64,000 nucleotides of DNA. Origin: Pseudomonas sp. AB6 (GTDB lineage: Bacteria; Pseudomonadota; Gammaproteobacteria; Pseudomonadales; Pseudomonadaceae). This document shows positions 40,641 through 49,281 of this stretch, one piece after another (position 1 is the first letter of the stretch; every line of letters begins with the position of its first letter). The position numbers and the translations under genes are program-made. The notes beneath the pieces were generated by a model. The model made no database searches, was not told where the DNA came from, and saw nothing but the letters and a program-made list of their open reading frames with translations. The DNA lies in assembly GCF_034314105.1 (NCBI RefSeq), contig NZ_JAVIWJ010000001.1, forward strand, positions 4,921,567 through 4,985,566, written 5' to 3'.

Positions 40641-43595
40641 TCAGTTAGTAGCGGACGTCGCTTCGACATGACGCGGCAAAGTCACCCGGATACGGGTGCC
40701 GCGTTGATGCTCGGGGTCGGCCGGGCTGTCGATGGTGATTTGTCCATAATGCTCTTCAACGATGGAATAGACCAGTGCAAGGCCCAGTCCGGTGCCTTCC
40801 CCCGGGTCTTTGGTCGTGAAAAACGGTTCGAATAATCGGTCCATGATTGATTTTGGAATCCCACTGCCTTCGTCTTCTACGATCAGATCGACCGTGTGTT
40901 CGGAAATTTCTGTTTTTACCCGCACGGCGCTGCCCGATGGTGAAGCGTCACGGGCGTTGGTAAGCAGGTTTATCAACACCTGCGCGAGTCTTTGTGGGTC
41001 TCCGTCCACCCAGTGTTCCGGGTTGCACAGATTGAAGAATTGCACCTCGTAATTGCGTCGATTCAGCGCCAGTAAACCGATAGCATCTTGGGCTACTTCA
41101 GCCAGGCATACCGCTTCGTCGGAATGTTGGTGACCGCCGGCATGAGCAAAGCTCATGAGTGACTGAACGATGCGTGAAACACGTTTGGTCTGTTCAAGAA
41201 TCTGGCTACTGATTTCCGTCAGTTCGCTGTCGTCTTCGCGTTCTTCGCGCAGATTTTGCGCCAGGCATGCGATGCCGGTAATCGGATTACCAATCTCGTG
41301 GGCGACGCCCGCTGCAAGGCGACCGATGCTGGCCAAGCGCTCGGAATGCACTAGCTTATCTTCAAGCATCTGGGTATCGGTCAAGTCTTCAACAAGCAAC
41401 ACCAAACCGCTGTTACCCGGCGCGAGGGGTTCGTCGATGGCGGCTTTGTGCAGGTTTAACCAACGTGTCTGGCCATCCAGCCCGAGACGTTGTTTGTGCA
41501 AGTGTTCGTCAGGCAGGTCAATAAAGCCCTGCAGCAGTTCTTTCCACGGGTCGGCGATTGTTTCCAGTCGAGAGCCCACCACTCGCTGCGCCCCGATGCC
41601 GGTTAACTCTTCCATGGCTTTATTCCACATCAGGATTTCCTGATCCTTGGCCAGTGAGCACACGCCCATGGGCAATTCCTGCAATGTTTGGCGGTGGTAG
41701 CGGCGCAACGCATCCAGTTCGGCAGCCAGGCCTGTCAGCCGTGAGTGATAGTCCTCGAGACGACTTTCGATGAAGTGGATGTCTTCGGTGACATAGTTTT
41801 CACTGCCGGATTTGTATGGCAGGAAGGTTTCAACCATGTCCTGTGCGACGCTCGGTCCCATCAATCCCGAAAGGTTGGCTTCGATCCGATCACGCAGGCG
41901 GCGCAGTGCGTAAGGGCGGCGCTCATCAAACGGCAGGTAAAGGTCGCGCAGTGCTTGTTCGACTTCTTTTTGTGCGGCTTTTGCGCCCAGGGGTTTGGCC
42001 AATTGCGTGGCGAATTCCTGAGGGGACGCAGCGTGCAACTCTCGCCGTTGCGGACGTCGCACGTTATCCACAGCGCAGGCTTCGGCGGCGCTGGCTTCTT
42101 CCGGGCTGGCGTCACTGAACAACGAGATCAGGGTGAAAATCAAAACGTTGGCCGCCAGTGAGGCGATGGCTGCCATGTGCCAACTGGTGTCGTCAAGCAC
42201 GTAGATCATGTTCAACATCGGGATATAAAAGCCGTGGAAGTTGCCAATCAAGGGCAACAGCATGCTCACCATCCAGACACCGATCCCCGCTATCAGCCCG
42301 GCAATGAAGCCGCGACGGTTAGCGGTGGGCCAGTACAGCACCGACAATACCCCAGGCAGAAACTGCAACGTGGCGACGAAGGCCACGATGCCTAAATTCG
42401 CTAAATCCTGCTGTTTACCGAGTAGTAAGTAGAACCCGTAACCCAGCATGATGATGGCGACAATCAAGCCGCGACGGGTCCATTTCAGCCAACGGTAAAT
42501 ATTGCCTTCGGCAGGCGGTTGATACAGCGGCAATACCAAGTGATTGAGTGCCATACCCGATAAGGCCAGCGTAGTGACGATGATCAGTCCGCTCGCCGCT
42601 GATAAACCGCCGACATACGCCAACAATGCCAATGCTTTGCTGTTGGCGGCGATACCGACGCCTAACGTGAAGTACTCCGGGCTGGTCTGAGCGCCCAGTT
42701 TAAGTCCGGCCCATAGAATCAGTGGCACTGCCAGACTCATCAGCAAAAGGAACAGTGGCAAACCCCAGCTGGCGCTGACCAGCGAGCGCGGATTGAGGTT
42801 TTCGGTGAAGGTCATATGGTACATATGCGGCATGACGATGGCTGAGGCGAAAAACACCAACAGCAGCGTGCGCCATGGGCCTTCTTGCAGTGGGGTGTGA
42901 AGCGCGGCGAGGGCGGCCTGGTTTTGCAGTAACCACTGCTCTAACTGCGTCGGGCCGTCGAACACCCCATATAGGGCGTACAAACCTACGCCGCCCATGG
43001 CCACAAGCTTGATGACTGATTCGAAAGCGATGGCGAATACCAGACCCTCGTGTTTCTCCCGAGTCGCAATATGTCGTGAGCCGAAGAAAATTGTGAACAG
43101 CGTGATCAAGGCGCAGAAAGCCAGCGCAACACGGTTCTGCACGGGTTCGTGGGTCAGGATACCGATAGAGTCTGCGACTGACTGAATCTGCAAGGCGAGT
43201 AACGGCAACACGCCGATCAGCATGAAAATGGTGGTCAGTGCGCCGGCCCATGTGCTGCGGAAACGAAAGGCAAACAAATCCGCCAACGAAGACAGTTGGT
43301 AAGTACGGGTAATCTTGAGAATCGGATAGAGCAGTACCGGTGCCAGCAGAAACGCCCCGGATACGCCCAGGTAGCTGGATAAAAAACCGTAGCCGTATTG
43401 ATAGGCCAACCCCACAGTGCCGTAAAACGCCCAGGCGCTGGCGTATACGCCAAGCGATAGGGTGTAGGTCAGCGGGTGGCGAATGATCCAGCGTGGGACT
43501 AGGCCACGCTCACTGACCCAGGCGACGCCGAACAGCACCAGCAAATAGGCGGCGCTGATCAGTATCATCTGGGTCAGGCTAAAGCTCATCGGCAT
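40641..43595 (-). CDS. cbrA: CbrA, transporter-like sensor histidine kinase
   Basis: CbrA is the kinase partner of CbrB. The 984-residue protein joins a sodium:solute symporter-like (SLC5) domain of about 13 helices (1-500) to a STAC/linker region (about 500-620), a PAS domain (about 620-730), a HisKA domain with His766 in VAHEIGNPITGIACLAQNL, and an ATPase domain (NLLTNARDASPSG, DEGSGIP, GTGLGLAL). The N-terminal half has been linked to histidine uptake in P. fluorescens relatives. All kinase motifs are intact. Its start overlaps the cbrX stop by 17 bases, which implies translational coupling. Confidence 0.96.
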   Translation of the reverse strand: MPMSFSLTQMILISAAYLLVLFGVAWVSERGLVPRWIIRHPLTYTLSLGVYASAWAFYGTVGLAYQYGYGFLSSYLGVSGAFLLAPVLLYPILKITRTYQLSSLADLFAFRFRSTWAGALTTIFMLIGVLPLLALQIQSVADSIGILTHEPVQNRVALAFCALITLFTIFFGSRHIATREKHEGLVFAIAFESVIKLVAMGGVGLYALYGVFDGPTQLEQWLLQNQAALAALHTPLQEGPWRTLLLVFFASAIVMPHMYHMTFTENLNPRSLVSASWGLPLFLLLMSLAVPLILWAGLKLGAQTSPEYFTLGVGIAANSKALALLAYVGGLSAASGLIIVTTLALSGMALNHLVLPLYQPPAEGNIYRWLKWTRRGLIVAIIMLGYGFYLLLGKQQDLANLGIVAFVATLQFLPGVLSVLYWPTANRRGFIAGLIAGIGVWMVSMLLPLIGNFHGFYIPMLNMIYVLDDTSWHMAAIASLAANVLIFTLISLFSDASPEEASAAEACAVDNVRRPQRRELHAASPQEFATQLAKPLGAKAAQKEVEQALRDLYLPFDERRPYALRRLRDRIEANLSGLMGPSVAQDMVETFLPYKSGSENYVTEDIHFIESRLEDYHSRLTGLAAELDALRRYHRQTLQELPMGVCSLAKDQEILMWNKAMEELTGIGAQRVVGSRLETIADPWKELLQGFIDLPDEHLHKQRLGLDGQTRWLNLHKAAIDEPLAPGNSGLVLLVEDLTDTQMLEDKLVHSERLASIGRLAAGVAHEIGNPITGIACLAQNLREEREDDSELTEISSQILEQTKRVSRIVQSLMSFAHAGGHQHSDEAVCLAEVAQDAIGLLALNRRNYEVQFFNLCNPEHWVDGDPQRLAQVLINLLTNARDASPSGSAVRVKTEISEHTVDLIVEDEGSGIPKSIMDRLFEPFFTTKDPGEGTGLGLALVYSIVEEHYGQITIDSPADPEHQRGTRIRVTLPRHVEATSATN

Positions 43596-43755
43596 CTCGT
43601 TGACTCTGCAGGATAAAGGTCACGACGATCAGAATCAGCCAGAGCAAATAGGGGCGATACCACGCGCCTGTTGGTTCAATCCACCAGTCCATAATGGCTG
43701 GGGAAAACAGGTATATCCCTACCACCAGGAGCAGGACCAATCGATAGATGTACAT
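43579..43755 (-). CDS. cbrX: CbrX, small membrane protein encoded upstream of and overlapping cbrA
   Basis: This is a 58-residue protein starting at ATG 43755 (MYIYRLVLLLVVGIYLFSPA). It has two hydrophobic helices (about 4-19 and 33-49) around DWWIEPTGAWYRPY and a charged tail, SQRDADEL. A longer reading from 43839 adds an Arg-rich leader without support. The stop lies 17 bases inside cbrA, the arrangement described for the small cbrX gene of Pseudomonas, where CbrA translation depends on CbrX. Small SLC5-partner subunits of similar layout are known for some symporters, so a structural role with the CbrA transporter domain is possible but unproven. Confidence 0.85.
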   Translation of the reverse strand: MYIYRLVLLLVVGIYLFSPAIMDWWIEPTGAWYRPYLLWLILIVVTFILQSQRDADEL

Positions 43756-43857
43756 GCTGGCCTCACTAAAAAGGTCGGGCGATGGTACTGGATGGCGGCG
43801 AAGCTGCAAGCGGCGTTTTACGGGCTGCCATCGCGGCACTGCGCCGAAGGCTCTAAC

Positions 43858-44745
43858 TCAGCTTAATTTAGCTTCTTCAAGGCTCTGGATTCTTGGGATC
43901 AAGGTTGCATCCCACTGCTCGATTCCCCACTTCAATACCTCGCGAGGGCTTGCGTAGTTAAGCCCATCGTCCGTTGGTTGGCCCAAGGCCCGTAAAGCAC
44001 GAAGCAACAACAAGGTCGCTTGATCGTTTTGCAGCGGCGCAGATCGATACGATTTGCCTAGCTTGTTGCCGTCTGGTTGGGTGATCAGAGGCACGTGCAA
44101 ATAGCGAGGTTGTGGCAGGCCGAGCAGCTCCTGAAGATAGAGCTGGCGGGGGGTAGAATCGAGCAAGTCCGCGCCACGAACAATATCGGTAATACCTTGC
44201 CAGGCATCGTCAATGATTACCGCCAGCTGATACGCATACAGACCGTCGCGACGACGGATAACGAAATCGCCGACATCGCGTCCCAAGTGTTGGGCAAAGA
44301 GGCCTTGTACCCGATCCTCAAAACGATAGTCCAGTTCGGGTACGCGTATGCGTATTGCGGCGTTTTCAGTAGTGTGTCCGAGGTTGCGGCACCTGCCGGG
44401 ATACACCCCATTTGAGCCTTCCAATTGTTTGCGCGAACAGGTGCAGGCATAAGCCAGGCCGTGACTCAACCAGCGACGGATGACCTGCTCGTAGTCTTCG
44501 TGCCTTTGGCTTTGGCTGATCAGTTCGCCGTCCCACTCGAATCCGTAGCTTTCCAGCGTTCGCAAAATAGCTGTTTGCGCGCCAGCGACCTCGCGCGGGG
44601 GGTCAAGGTCTTCCATGCGCATCAGCCATTTTCCGCCCACCGAGCGGGCGTCGAGATACGACGCCAGTGCCGCAACCAATGATCCGAAGTGCAGATAACC
44701 GCTGGGAGTTGGCGCAAAGCGCCCGATATATGAGGGGGAATTCAT
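43858..44745 (-). CDS. gluQRS: Glutamyl-Q tRNA(Asp) synthetase
   Basis: GluQRS attaches glutamate to queuosine in the anticodon of tRNA-Asp. The 295-residue protein has the catalytic core of GluRS but no anticodon-binding domain. The class I signature HIGH is PSGYLHFGSL, KMSKS is NKLGKSYRS, and a zinc site is formed by YACTCSRKQL with the later VYPGRC. Its place directly after dksA is conserved across gamma-proteobacteria. The gap to dksA contains the dksA terminator and a REP-like sequence. Confidence 0.95.
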   Translation of the reverse strand: MNSPSYIGRFAPTPSGYLHFGSLVAALASYLDARSVGGKWLMRMEDLDPPREVAGAQTAILRTLESYGFEWDGELISQSQRHEDYEQVIRRWLSHGLAYACTCSRKQLEGSNGVYPGRCRNLGHTTENAAIRIRVPELDYRFEDRVQGLFAQHLGRDVGDFVIRRRDGLYAYQLAVIIDDAWQGITDIVRGADLLDSTPRQLYLQELLGLPQPRYLHVPLITQPDGNKLGKSYRSAPLQNDQATLLLLRALRALGQPTDDGLNYASPREVLKWGIEQWDATLIPRIQSLEEAKLS

Positions 44746-44801
44746 GGTGCGATGGTAATGGAACAGTCAGCAATGATATACGGGATATTTGCGCTCCAGA
44801 A

Positions 44802-44854
44802 CTGTAGGAGGGGCCGCTGGCATTGACGCTTTCGTCGGCAACCAACTCTCACAG
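44802..44854. repeat. Degenerate REP-like element
   Basis: CTGTAGGAG at 44802-44810 and CTCTCACAG at 44846-44854 are imperfect inverted ends enclosing GGCCGCTGG and similar sequence, like Pseudomonas REPs but eroded. It lies between gluQRS and dksA. Confidence 0.35.
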
Positions 44855-44948
44855 AGACTTTGGCAGACACGAAAGGGAAGGCACTGAAAAATCTTTATCG
44901 CACGCTCCGACAGTAAGGTTCAATGCTGCTACGCCGCGCGTTAGAAAC

Positions 44949-44976
44949 AACAAGGGGCGCCGAGGCGCCCCTTGTT
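44949..44976 (-). terminator. Rho-independent terminator after dksA
   Basis: AACAAGGGGCGCC and GGCGCCCCTTGTT are perfectly complementary over 13 pairs. On the minus strand the hairpin is followed by GTTTCT. It begins only a few bases after the dksA stop. Confidence 0.8.
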
Positions 44977-44981
44977 TAAGA

Positions 44982-45425
44982 TCATTTACCGACCTGTTTT
45001 TCTTTAATTTCGGCCAACGTTTTGCAGTCGATGCAAAGGTCAGCGGTAGGGCGGGCTTCAAGCCGGCGAATGCCGATCTCTACGCCACAGGACTCGCACC
45101 AGCCATATTCTTCTGCTTCTATCAATTGCAACGTCTTGTCTATCTTCTTGATCAGCTTTCGCTCGCGATCGCGGGCGCGCAGTTCCAGGTTGAATTCTTC
45201 TTCCTGGCTTGCACGATCTGCGGGATCGGGAAAGTTGGCTGCTTCGTCCTTCATGTGATCCATGGTCCGATCGACCTCTTGCATCAACTGCAGCTTCCAC
45301 TTGTTGAGGATGCCGATGAAGTGGAAACGCATAGGCTCGCTCATGTATTCCTCACCCTTACTGATTACGTAAGGTTCGAAGTCACGAACGGGCTGGCTGC
45401 TTTGCTGCTTTTCTTGGGTGGGCAT
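44982..45425 (-). CDS. dksA: RNA polymerase-binding transcription factor DksA
   Basis: DksA enters the RNA polymerase secondary channel and, with ppGpp, controls rRNA and amino acid promoters. The 147-residue protein has the coiled coil (about 30-105) with its acidic tip DPADRAS. The C-terminal zinc finger has four Cys: CESC, then a 17-residue gap and CIDC, so it is the zinc-binding, not the Cys-poor, paralogue. It is separated from the divergent aminotransferase gene by 347 bases. Confidence 0.97.
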   Translation of the reverse strand: MPTQEKQQSSQPVRDFEPYVISKGEEYMSEPMRFHFIGILNKWKLQLMQEVDRTMDHMKDEAANFPDPADRASQEEEFNLELRARDRERKLIKKIDKTLQLIEAEEYGWCESCGVEIGIRRLEARPTADLCIDCKTLAEIKEKQVGK

Positions 45426-45772
45426 GAATGGACCGCCTCTCGCTTTTCTCTATCCATTGCGCAGGATTTTTTCTTCACCGACACCTGCCGGCCCTGCGGC
45501 TGCAAGCGGGCGAACTTACCAGATCAAATCGGAGCGCGCTACTCCCGGTTGTCGAGCCTGTTAGCACCTTTTTATCTTTGTAGGCTGTGATACTTGAGCA
45601 GGGTATGAAAAATCGTTCGCAAAAGTTGATTTTAGTCTTGGCGAAAGTACCCGTTCGATTTTTTTTGCGCAGGGGGTTGTTGGCAAGCGTAAGCGTCATA
45701 AACCGGACTGTAAGACCGCAGGTTGGGTAGAATCAGGCGATTGATACTCCGACTCTCCTTTAAGGAAGGCTC
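45426..45772. other. Divergent dksA / aminotransferase intergenic region
   Basis: This 347-base stretch has no supported gene. It must hold the dksA promoter (minus) and the aminotransferase-sfsA promoter (plus). A weak CGAA...TTCG stem followed by ATTTTTTTT (45639-45667) is the only terminator-like structure. No sigma-54 element was seen. Confidence 0.6.
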
Positions 45773-46945
45773 ATGGCTCACCCCTACAGTGCGCGTAGTC
45801 GCGCTATCGAACCCTTTCATGTCATGGCCTTGTTGGCGCGGGCAAACGAGTTGCAGGCGGCAGGCCATGATGTCATCCACCTTGAAATCGGCGAGCCAGA
45901 TTTCACGACCGCTGAGCCCATCATCGCCGCAGGTCAGGCCGCGTTGGCGGCAGGTAAAACTCGATACACCGCTGCTCGGGGATTGCCTGAACTGCGTGAA
46001 GCTATTGCCGGATTTTACGCTCAGCGTTACCGGGTGACCGTGGATCCAGATCGGATTCTGATTACGCCCGGTGGCTCTGGCGCTTTGCTGCTCGCCACCA
46101 GCTTGTTGGTAGACCCTGGTAAACATTGGTTATTGGCCGATCCGGGTTACCCCTGCAATCGCCATTTTTTACGACTGATAGAAGGCTCCGCGCAATTAGT
46201 GCCGGCTGGACCGGACGTACGCTATCAGTTGACGCCGGACCTTGTGGCCCGGCATTGGGATAAAGACAGCGTCGGCGCATTGGTTGCTTCACCTGCCAAT
46301 CCTACCGGCACGATGTTGAGCCGTGATGAGTTGGCGGCGTTGTCTGCGGCATTGAAAATCCGCCATGGACATTTGGTGGTGGATGAGATTTATCACGGAC
46401 TAACCTATGGCTGTGATGCGGCAAGCGTGCTCGAAGTTGATGACGATGCCTTCGTGCTGAACAGTTTTTCCAAATACTTTGGCATGACCGGCTGGCGGTT
46501 GGGCTGGATAGTCGCGCCGCAAGATGCGGTAGCAGACCTGGAGAAGCTTGCGCAGAATCTCTATATCAGTGCCCCGAGCATGGCTCAACACGCTGCGCTC
46601 GCGTGTTTTGAACCGCAGACCCTGGAGATTCTCGAAGAACGGCGCGCAGAATTTGGGCGACGACGCGACTTTTTGTTACCCGCGCTGCGCGAATTGGGTT
46701 TCGGCATTGCAGTCGAGCCGCAAGGTGCGTTCTACCTCTACGCAGACATCACCGCGTTTGGCGGCGACGCATTTGCTTTCTGTCGGCATTTTCTTGAAGT
46801 CGAACACGTCGCAATCACCCCTGGACTAGACTTTGGCCGCTTCCAGGCCGGTCATCATGTTCGGTTTGCTTACACTCAAAGTCTGCCGCGGTTGCAGGAA
46901 GCGATTGAGCGAATTGCCAAGGGTTTGCGGAGTTGGCAAGGCTGA
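45773..46945 (+). CDS. PLP-dependent class I aminotransferase
   Basis: This is a 390-residue fold-type I aminotransferase of the aspartate-aminotransferase superfamily. The N-terminal IHLEIGEPDF and the RYTAARGLPELREAI segment are typical. NPTGTM carries the phosphate-pocket Asn, VVDEIYHGL the Asp/Tyr pair, and NSFSKYFGMTGWRLGW the Schiff-base Lys234. The C-terminal substrate Arg is in HHVRFAY. Substrate is not deducible; relatives are annotated as pyridoxal-phosphate-dependent or valine-pyruvate-type aminotransferases. The stop overlaps the sfsA start (TGATG). Confidence 0.9.
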   Translation: MAHPYSARSRAIEPFHVMALLARANELQAAGHDVIHLEIGEPDFTTAEPIIAAGQAALAAGKTRYTAARGLPELREAIAGFYAQRYRVTVDPDRILITPGGSGALLLATSLLVDPGKHWLLADPGYPCNRHFLRLIEGSAQLVPAGPDVRYQLTPDLVARHWDKDSVGALVASPANPTGTMLSRDELAALSAALKIRHGHLVVDEIYHGLTYGCDAASVLEVDDDAFVLNSFSKYFGMTGWRLGWIVAPQDAVADLEKLAQNLYISAPSMAQHAALACFEPQTLEILEERRAEFGRRRDFLLPALRELGFGIAVEPQGAFYLYADITAFGGDAFAFCRHFLEVEHVAITPGLDFGRFQAGHHVRFAYTQSLPRLQEAIERIAKGLRSWQG

Positions 46946-47685
46946 TGCGCTTCTCTCCTGAGCTTGAAAACGGTCGTCTGCTGGTCCGCTACAAACGCTT
47001 TCTTGCCGACATTGAAACCCCAGGCGGTGAAAAGCTGACTATTCATTGCCCTAATACCGGGTCGATGTTTAATTGCATGGCGCCAGGCGGGCGCGTTTGG
47101 TTCAGTCGTTCCAGCGATCCAAAGCGCAAGCTTCCTGGAACTTGGGAAATTGCCGAAACTCCACAGGGGCGTTTGGCCTGCGTCAATACCGGTCGGGCGA
47201 ATAATTTAGTAGAAGAAGCCCTGCGCGCGGGTGTGATTACTGAATTAAGTGGTTTCACGGCGCTCAAGCGCGAAGTGCCCTATGGGCAAGAAAACAGTCG
47301 TGTGGATTTTCGCTTGGACTATCCGAGCGGGCCAGCATTCGTGGAGGTCAAAAGTGTCACTCTGGGATTTGACGAGTCCACGATCGCTGCTTTTCCGGAC
47401 TCAGTGACACAACGGGGTGCGCGACATCTTCGCGAGTTGGCCAGCCTTGCGCGCAATGGCGTGCGTGGGGTGTTGGTATATTGCGTCAACTTGACGGGTA
47501 TCGACGCGGTACGCCCGGCCGAAGAAATAGACCCGGTTTATGCGGCGGCCCTGCGTGAAGCCGTGGCGGCCGGCGTAGAGGTTTTGGCTTACGGCGTGCA
47601 GCTGACTCCGGAAGAAATTCGCATTGATCGTCGGCTTGACGTGCATCTGGCGCCAGTCAAGCCTATTTGTCAGAAGGCGGGCTGA
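46945..47685 (+). CDS. sfsA: SfsA family protein (sugar fermentation stimulation homologue)
   Basis: This is a 246-residue protein from the ATG at 46945, which overlaps the aminotransferase stop by one base. SfsA signatures are LLVRYKRFLADIE (OB-like N-terminus), HCPNTGSMFNCMAPG, and a nuclease-like core with VDFRLDYPSGPAFVEVKSVTL and the FPDSVTQRGARHLREL helix. The D-x(n)-E-V-K pattern resembles PD-(D/E)XK nucleases. The exact role is unsettled. In E. coli sfsA precedes dksA; here the two are divergent neighbours. The 3' end overlaps the convergent Rieske gene by 23 bases. Confidence 0.94.
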   Translation: MRFSPELENGRLLVRYKRFLADIETPGGEKLTIHCPNTGSMFNCMAPGGRVWFSRSSDPKRKLPGTWEIAETPQGRLACVNTGRANNLVEEALRAGVITELSGFTALKREVPYGQENSRVDFRLDYPSGPAFVEVKSVTLGFDESTIAAFPDSVTQRGARHLRELASLARNGVRGVLVYCVNLTGIDAVRPAEEIDPVYAAALREAVAAGVEVLAYGVQLTPEEIRIDRRLDVHLAPVKPICQKAG

Positions 47686-47992
47686 TCCAGATTCCGCTTG
47701 AATCTTCGCGGCAAGGGATTGCACGCAGTGACTGACCGGCGCAAGGTCCAGCCACACACTCCCCGCTTTCAATAAGAAACAGTGCGCCGTGTGTGGCGCA
47801 CTGGATAAGGCTTGCACTCGGATCGAGAAATTGATCTGCCTGCCATTCAAGCGGCACCCCACGATGCGGACAGCGGTTGTGGTACACAAATACCTGCCCC
47901 TCTCTGCGTATTGCCAGTAGCTCAAGCCCCTCGATTTCGAAACCCCGGCTTTGTGCTTCGGTCAGATACTCTGCGTTGCAGAGAAATTTCAT
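47663..47992 (-). CDS. Rieske [2Fe-2S] ferredoxin-like protein
   Basis: This is a 109-residue single Rieske domain. The ATG at 47992 after ATGGAG gives MKFLCNAEYLTEAQSRGFEI; the longer reading from 48136 adds an unsupported leader. Cluster ligands are C41-P-H43 and C65-A-T-H68, the spacing of Rieske ferredoxins. It has no signal peptide, so it is probably a cytosolic electron carrier. No oxygenase is next to it, so its partner is unknown. Its end overlaps sfsA on the opposite strand. Confidence 0.92.
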   Translation of the reverse strand: MKFLCNAEYLTEAQSRGFEIEGLELLAIRREGQVFVYHNRCPHRGVPLEWQADQFLDPSASLIQCATHGALFLIESGECVAGPCAGQSLRAIPCREDSSGIWISPPSDK

Positions 47993-48253
47993 GCTTGGCT
48001 CCATCGCCATTACGTGGCTAGTGAGTGTCGCAGATCCGGCAGCTGGACGCTGCCCATCGCGGAAATTGACGCCGTGTGTCACTTCGGCACTTAAATTCAA
48101 GAAGTTGCCGACCAAGGGCGCTGTGGTGGCAATCATCCCGCATGACGTGAGTCTTGCGGCACGTTAATGTGGCCGTGTGCTGCTACAGAACTATTCGCAT
48201 GGGTTAGCACTGTTATGCGACGGAGTTGGCAGGCACTCGCTGAGGCAGATCCA

Positions 48254-49129
48254 TTGATTCGTTTGCAGTTGATAGCACTGCGGGTGGGGTGGGGGGCGTC
48301 GGGCACTTGCAGTGCGGCCTCTCGGTCAAAAAATATACCGGCTTGGCAAAGTCCTCTTGGGCATGAGCGTGTGGATGTAGGCATGATCCGTGATTTAAAC
48401 AGTGGGCAAAAACTGACGGCGCAGCAACTGGGTGACCGTCTCGCGCAGGCCCCCCGGGTGTTGGTCGGCGAGCAACATGACAACCCAGACCATCACGCGT
48501 TGGAGTTATGGGTTTTACAGGTACTGGCTGATCGACGCTCCCAGGGAAGCCTGCTCTTGGAAATGCTTGATCCGAATCAACAATCCAGGGTCGATGAGGT
48601 CAAAGCGGCGTTCAAATCTGTTGCGCCGGCTGATCTTCCTGCTCAATTGGCCTGGCGGGATGGTTGGGACTGGGCGTTATACGGCCCCATCGTTCGTTAT
48701 GCATTGGGACAGTCATATCCCTTATTGGCTGCAAATTTGGCCCCTGAAGAAGTCGCTACAATTTATAAGCAACAGCCCCCGCTCACGGGAACCCATTCTA
48801 CGTGTCTGGCTGTACGTGAGCAGTTATTGGCGCACATTCGCGATTCTCATTGTGGACAGCTCCCAGAAGAGCACATACCCGCGATGCTGGCGGTCCAGCA
48901 ACAGCGTGATCGACGTATGGCTCATCAGCTACTCGCCGCTCCGGTTCCGGCGCTGTTGTTTGCCGGGGCGTACCGCGTCCGTAAGGACATCGGCGTGCCA
49001 ACACACCTTCGCGATCTGGGCACGGGAGACGGTACCGTTGTTCTGCTCCTTGCAGAAGTAGGTGTCCATGTAACCTCTGCTTTTGCCGATTACGTTTGGT
49101 ACACCGGCGCAATGTCCAGAAAGAACTGA
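48254..49129 (+). CDS. ChaN-family haem-binding-type lipoprotein
   Basis: This protein of about 291 residues resembles the ChaN/PhuW family of iron/haem-regulated lipoproteins. The core is RVLVGEQHDNPDHHALELWV, GSLLLEMLDPNQQ, and DGWDWALYGPIVRYAL, with a C-terminal LFAGAYRVRKDIGVP.HL. The start is uncertain. TTG 48254 has GAGG eight bases upstream and gives a short hydrophobic leader ending in a Cys at 19 (ASGTC), like a lipoprotein signal but with a poor lipobox. ATG 48215 or TTG/GTG starts upstream give longer N-termini without a signal. The 5' end may therefore have drifted. Confidence 0.82.
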   Translation: MIRLQLIALRVGWGASGTCSAASRSKNIPAWQSPLGHERVDVGMIRDLNSGQKLTAQQLGDRLAQAPRVLVGEQHDNPDHHALELWVLQVLADRRSQGSLLLEMLDPNQQSRVDEVKAAFKSVAPADLPAQLAWRDGWDWALYGPIVRYALGQSYPLLAANLAPEEVATIYKQQPPLTGTHSTCLAVREQLLAHIRDSHCGQLPEEHIPAMLAVQQQRDRRMAHQLLAAPVPALLFAGAYRVRKDIGVPTHLRDLGTGDGTVVLLLAEVGVHVTSAFADYVWYTGAMSRKN

Positions 49130-49281
49130 CGCACTCAGTGGCTTAATAACGCCTTGTAGACTCGCGTCCCCCTTAGGACACTTCCTGCAAATGCGTAGTC
49201 CCTTTCTCTGTTCTACGGCCGGAAACATTTGTTGCTTCGGTCTCGTTTACTGTCTGTCCTGTTACTGAGCGGTCGAACGGG

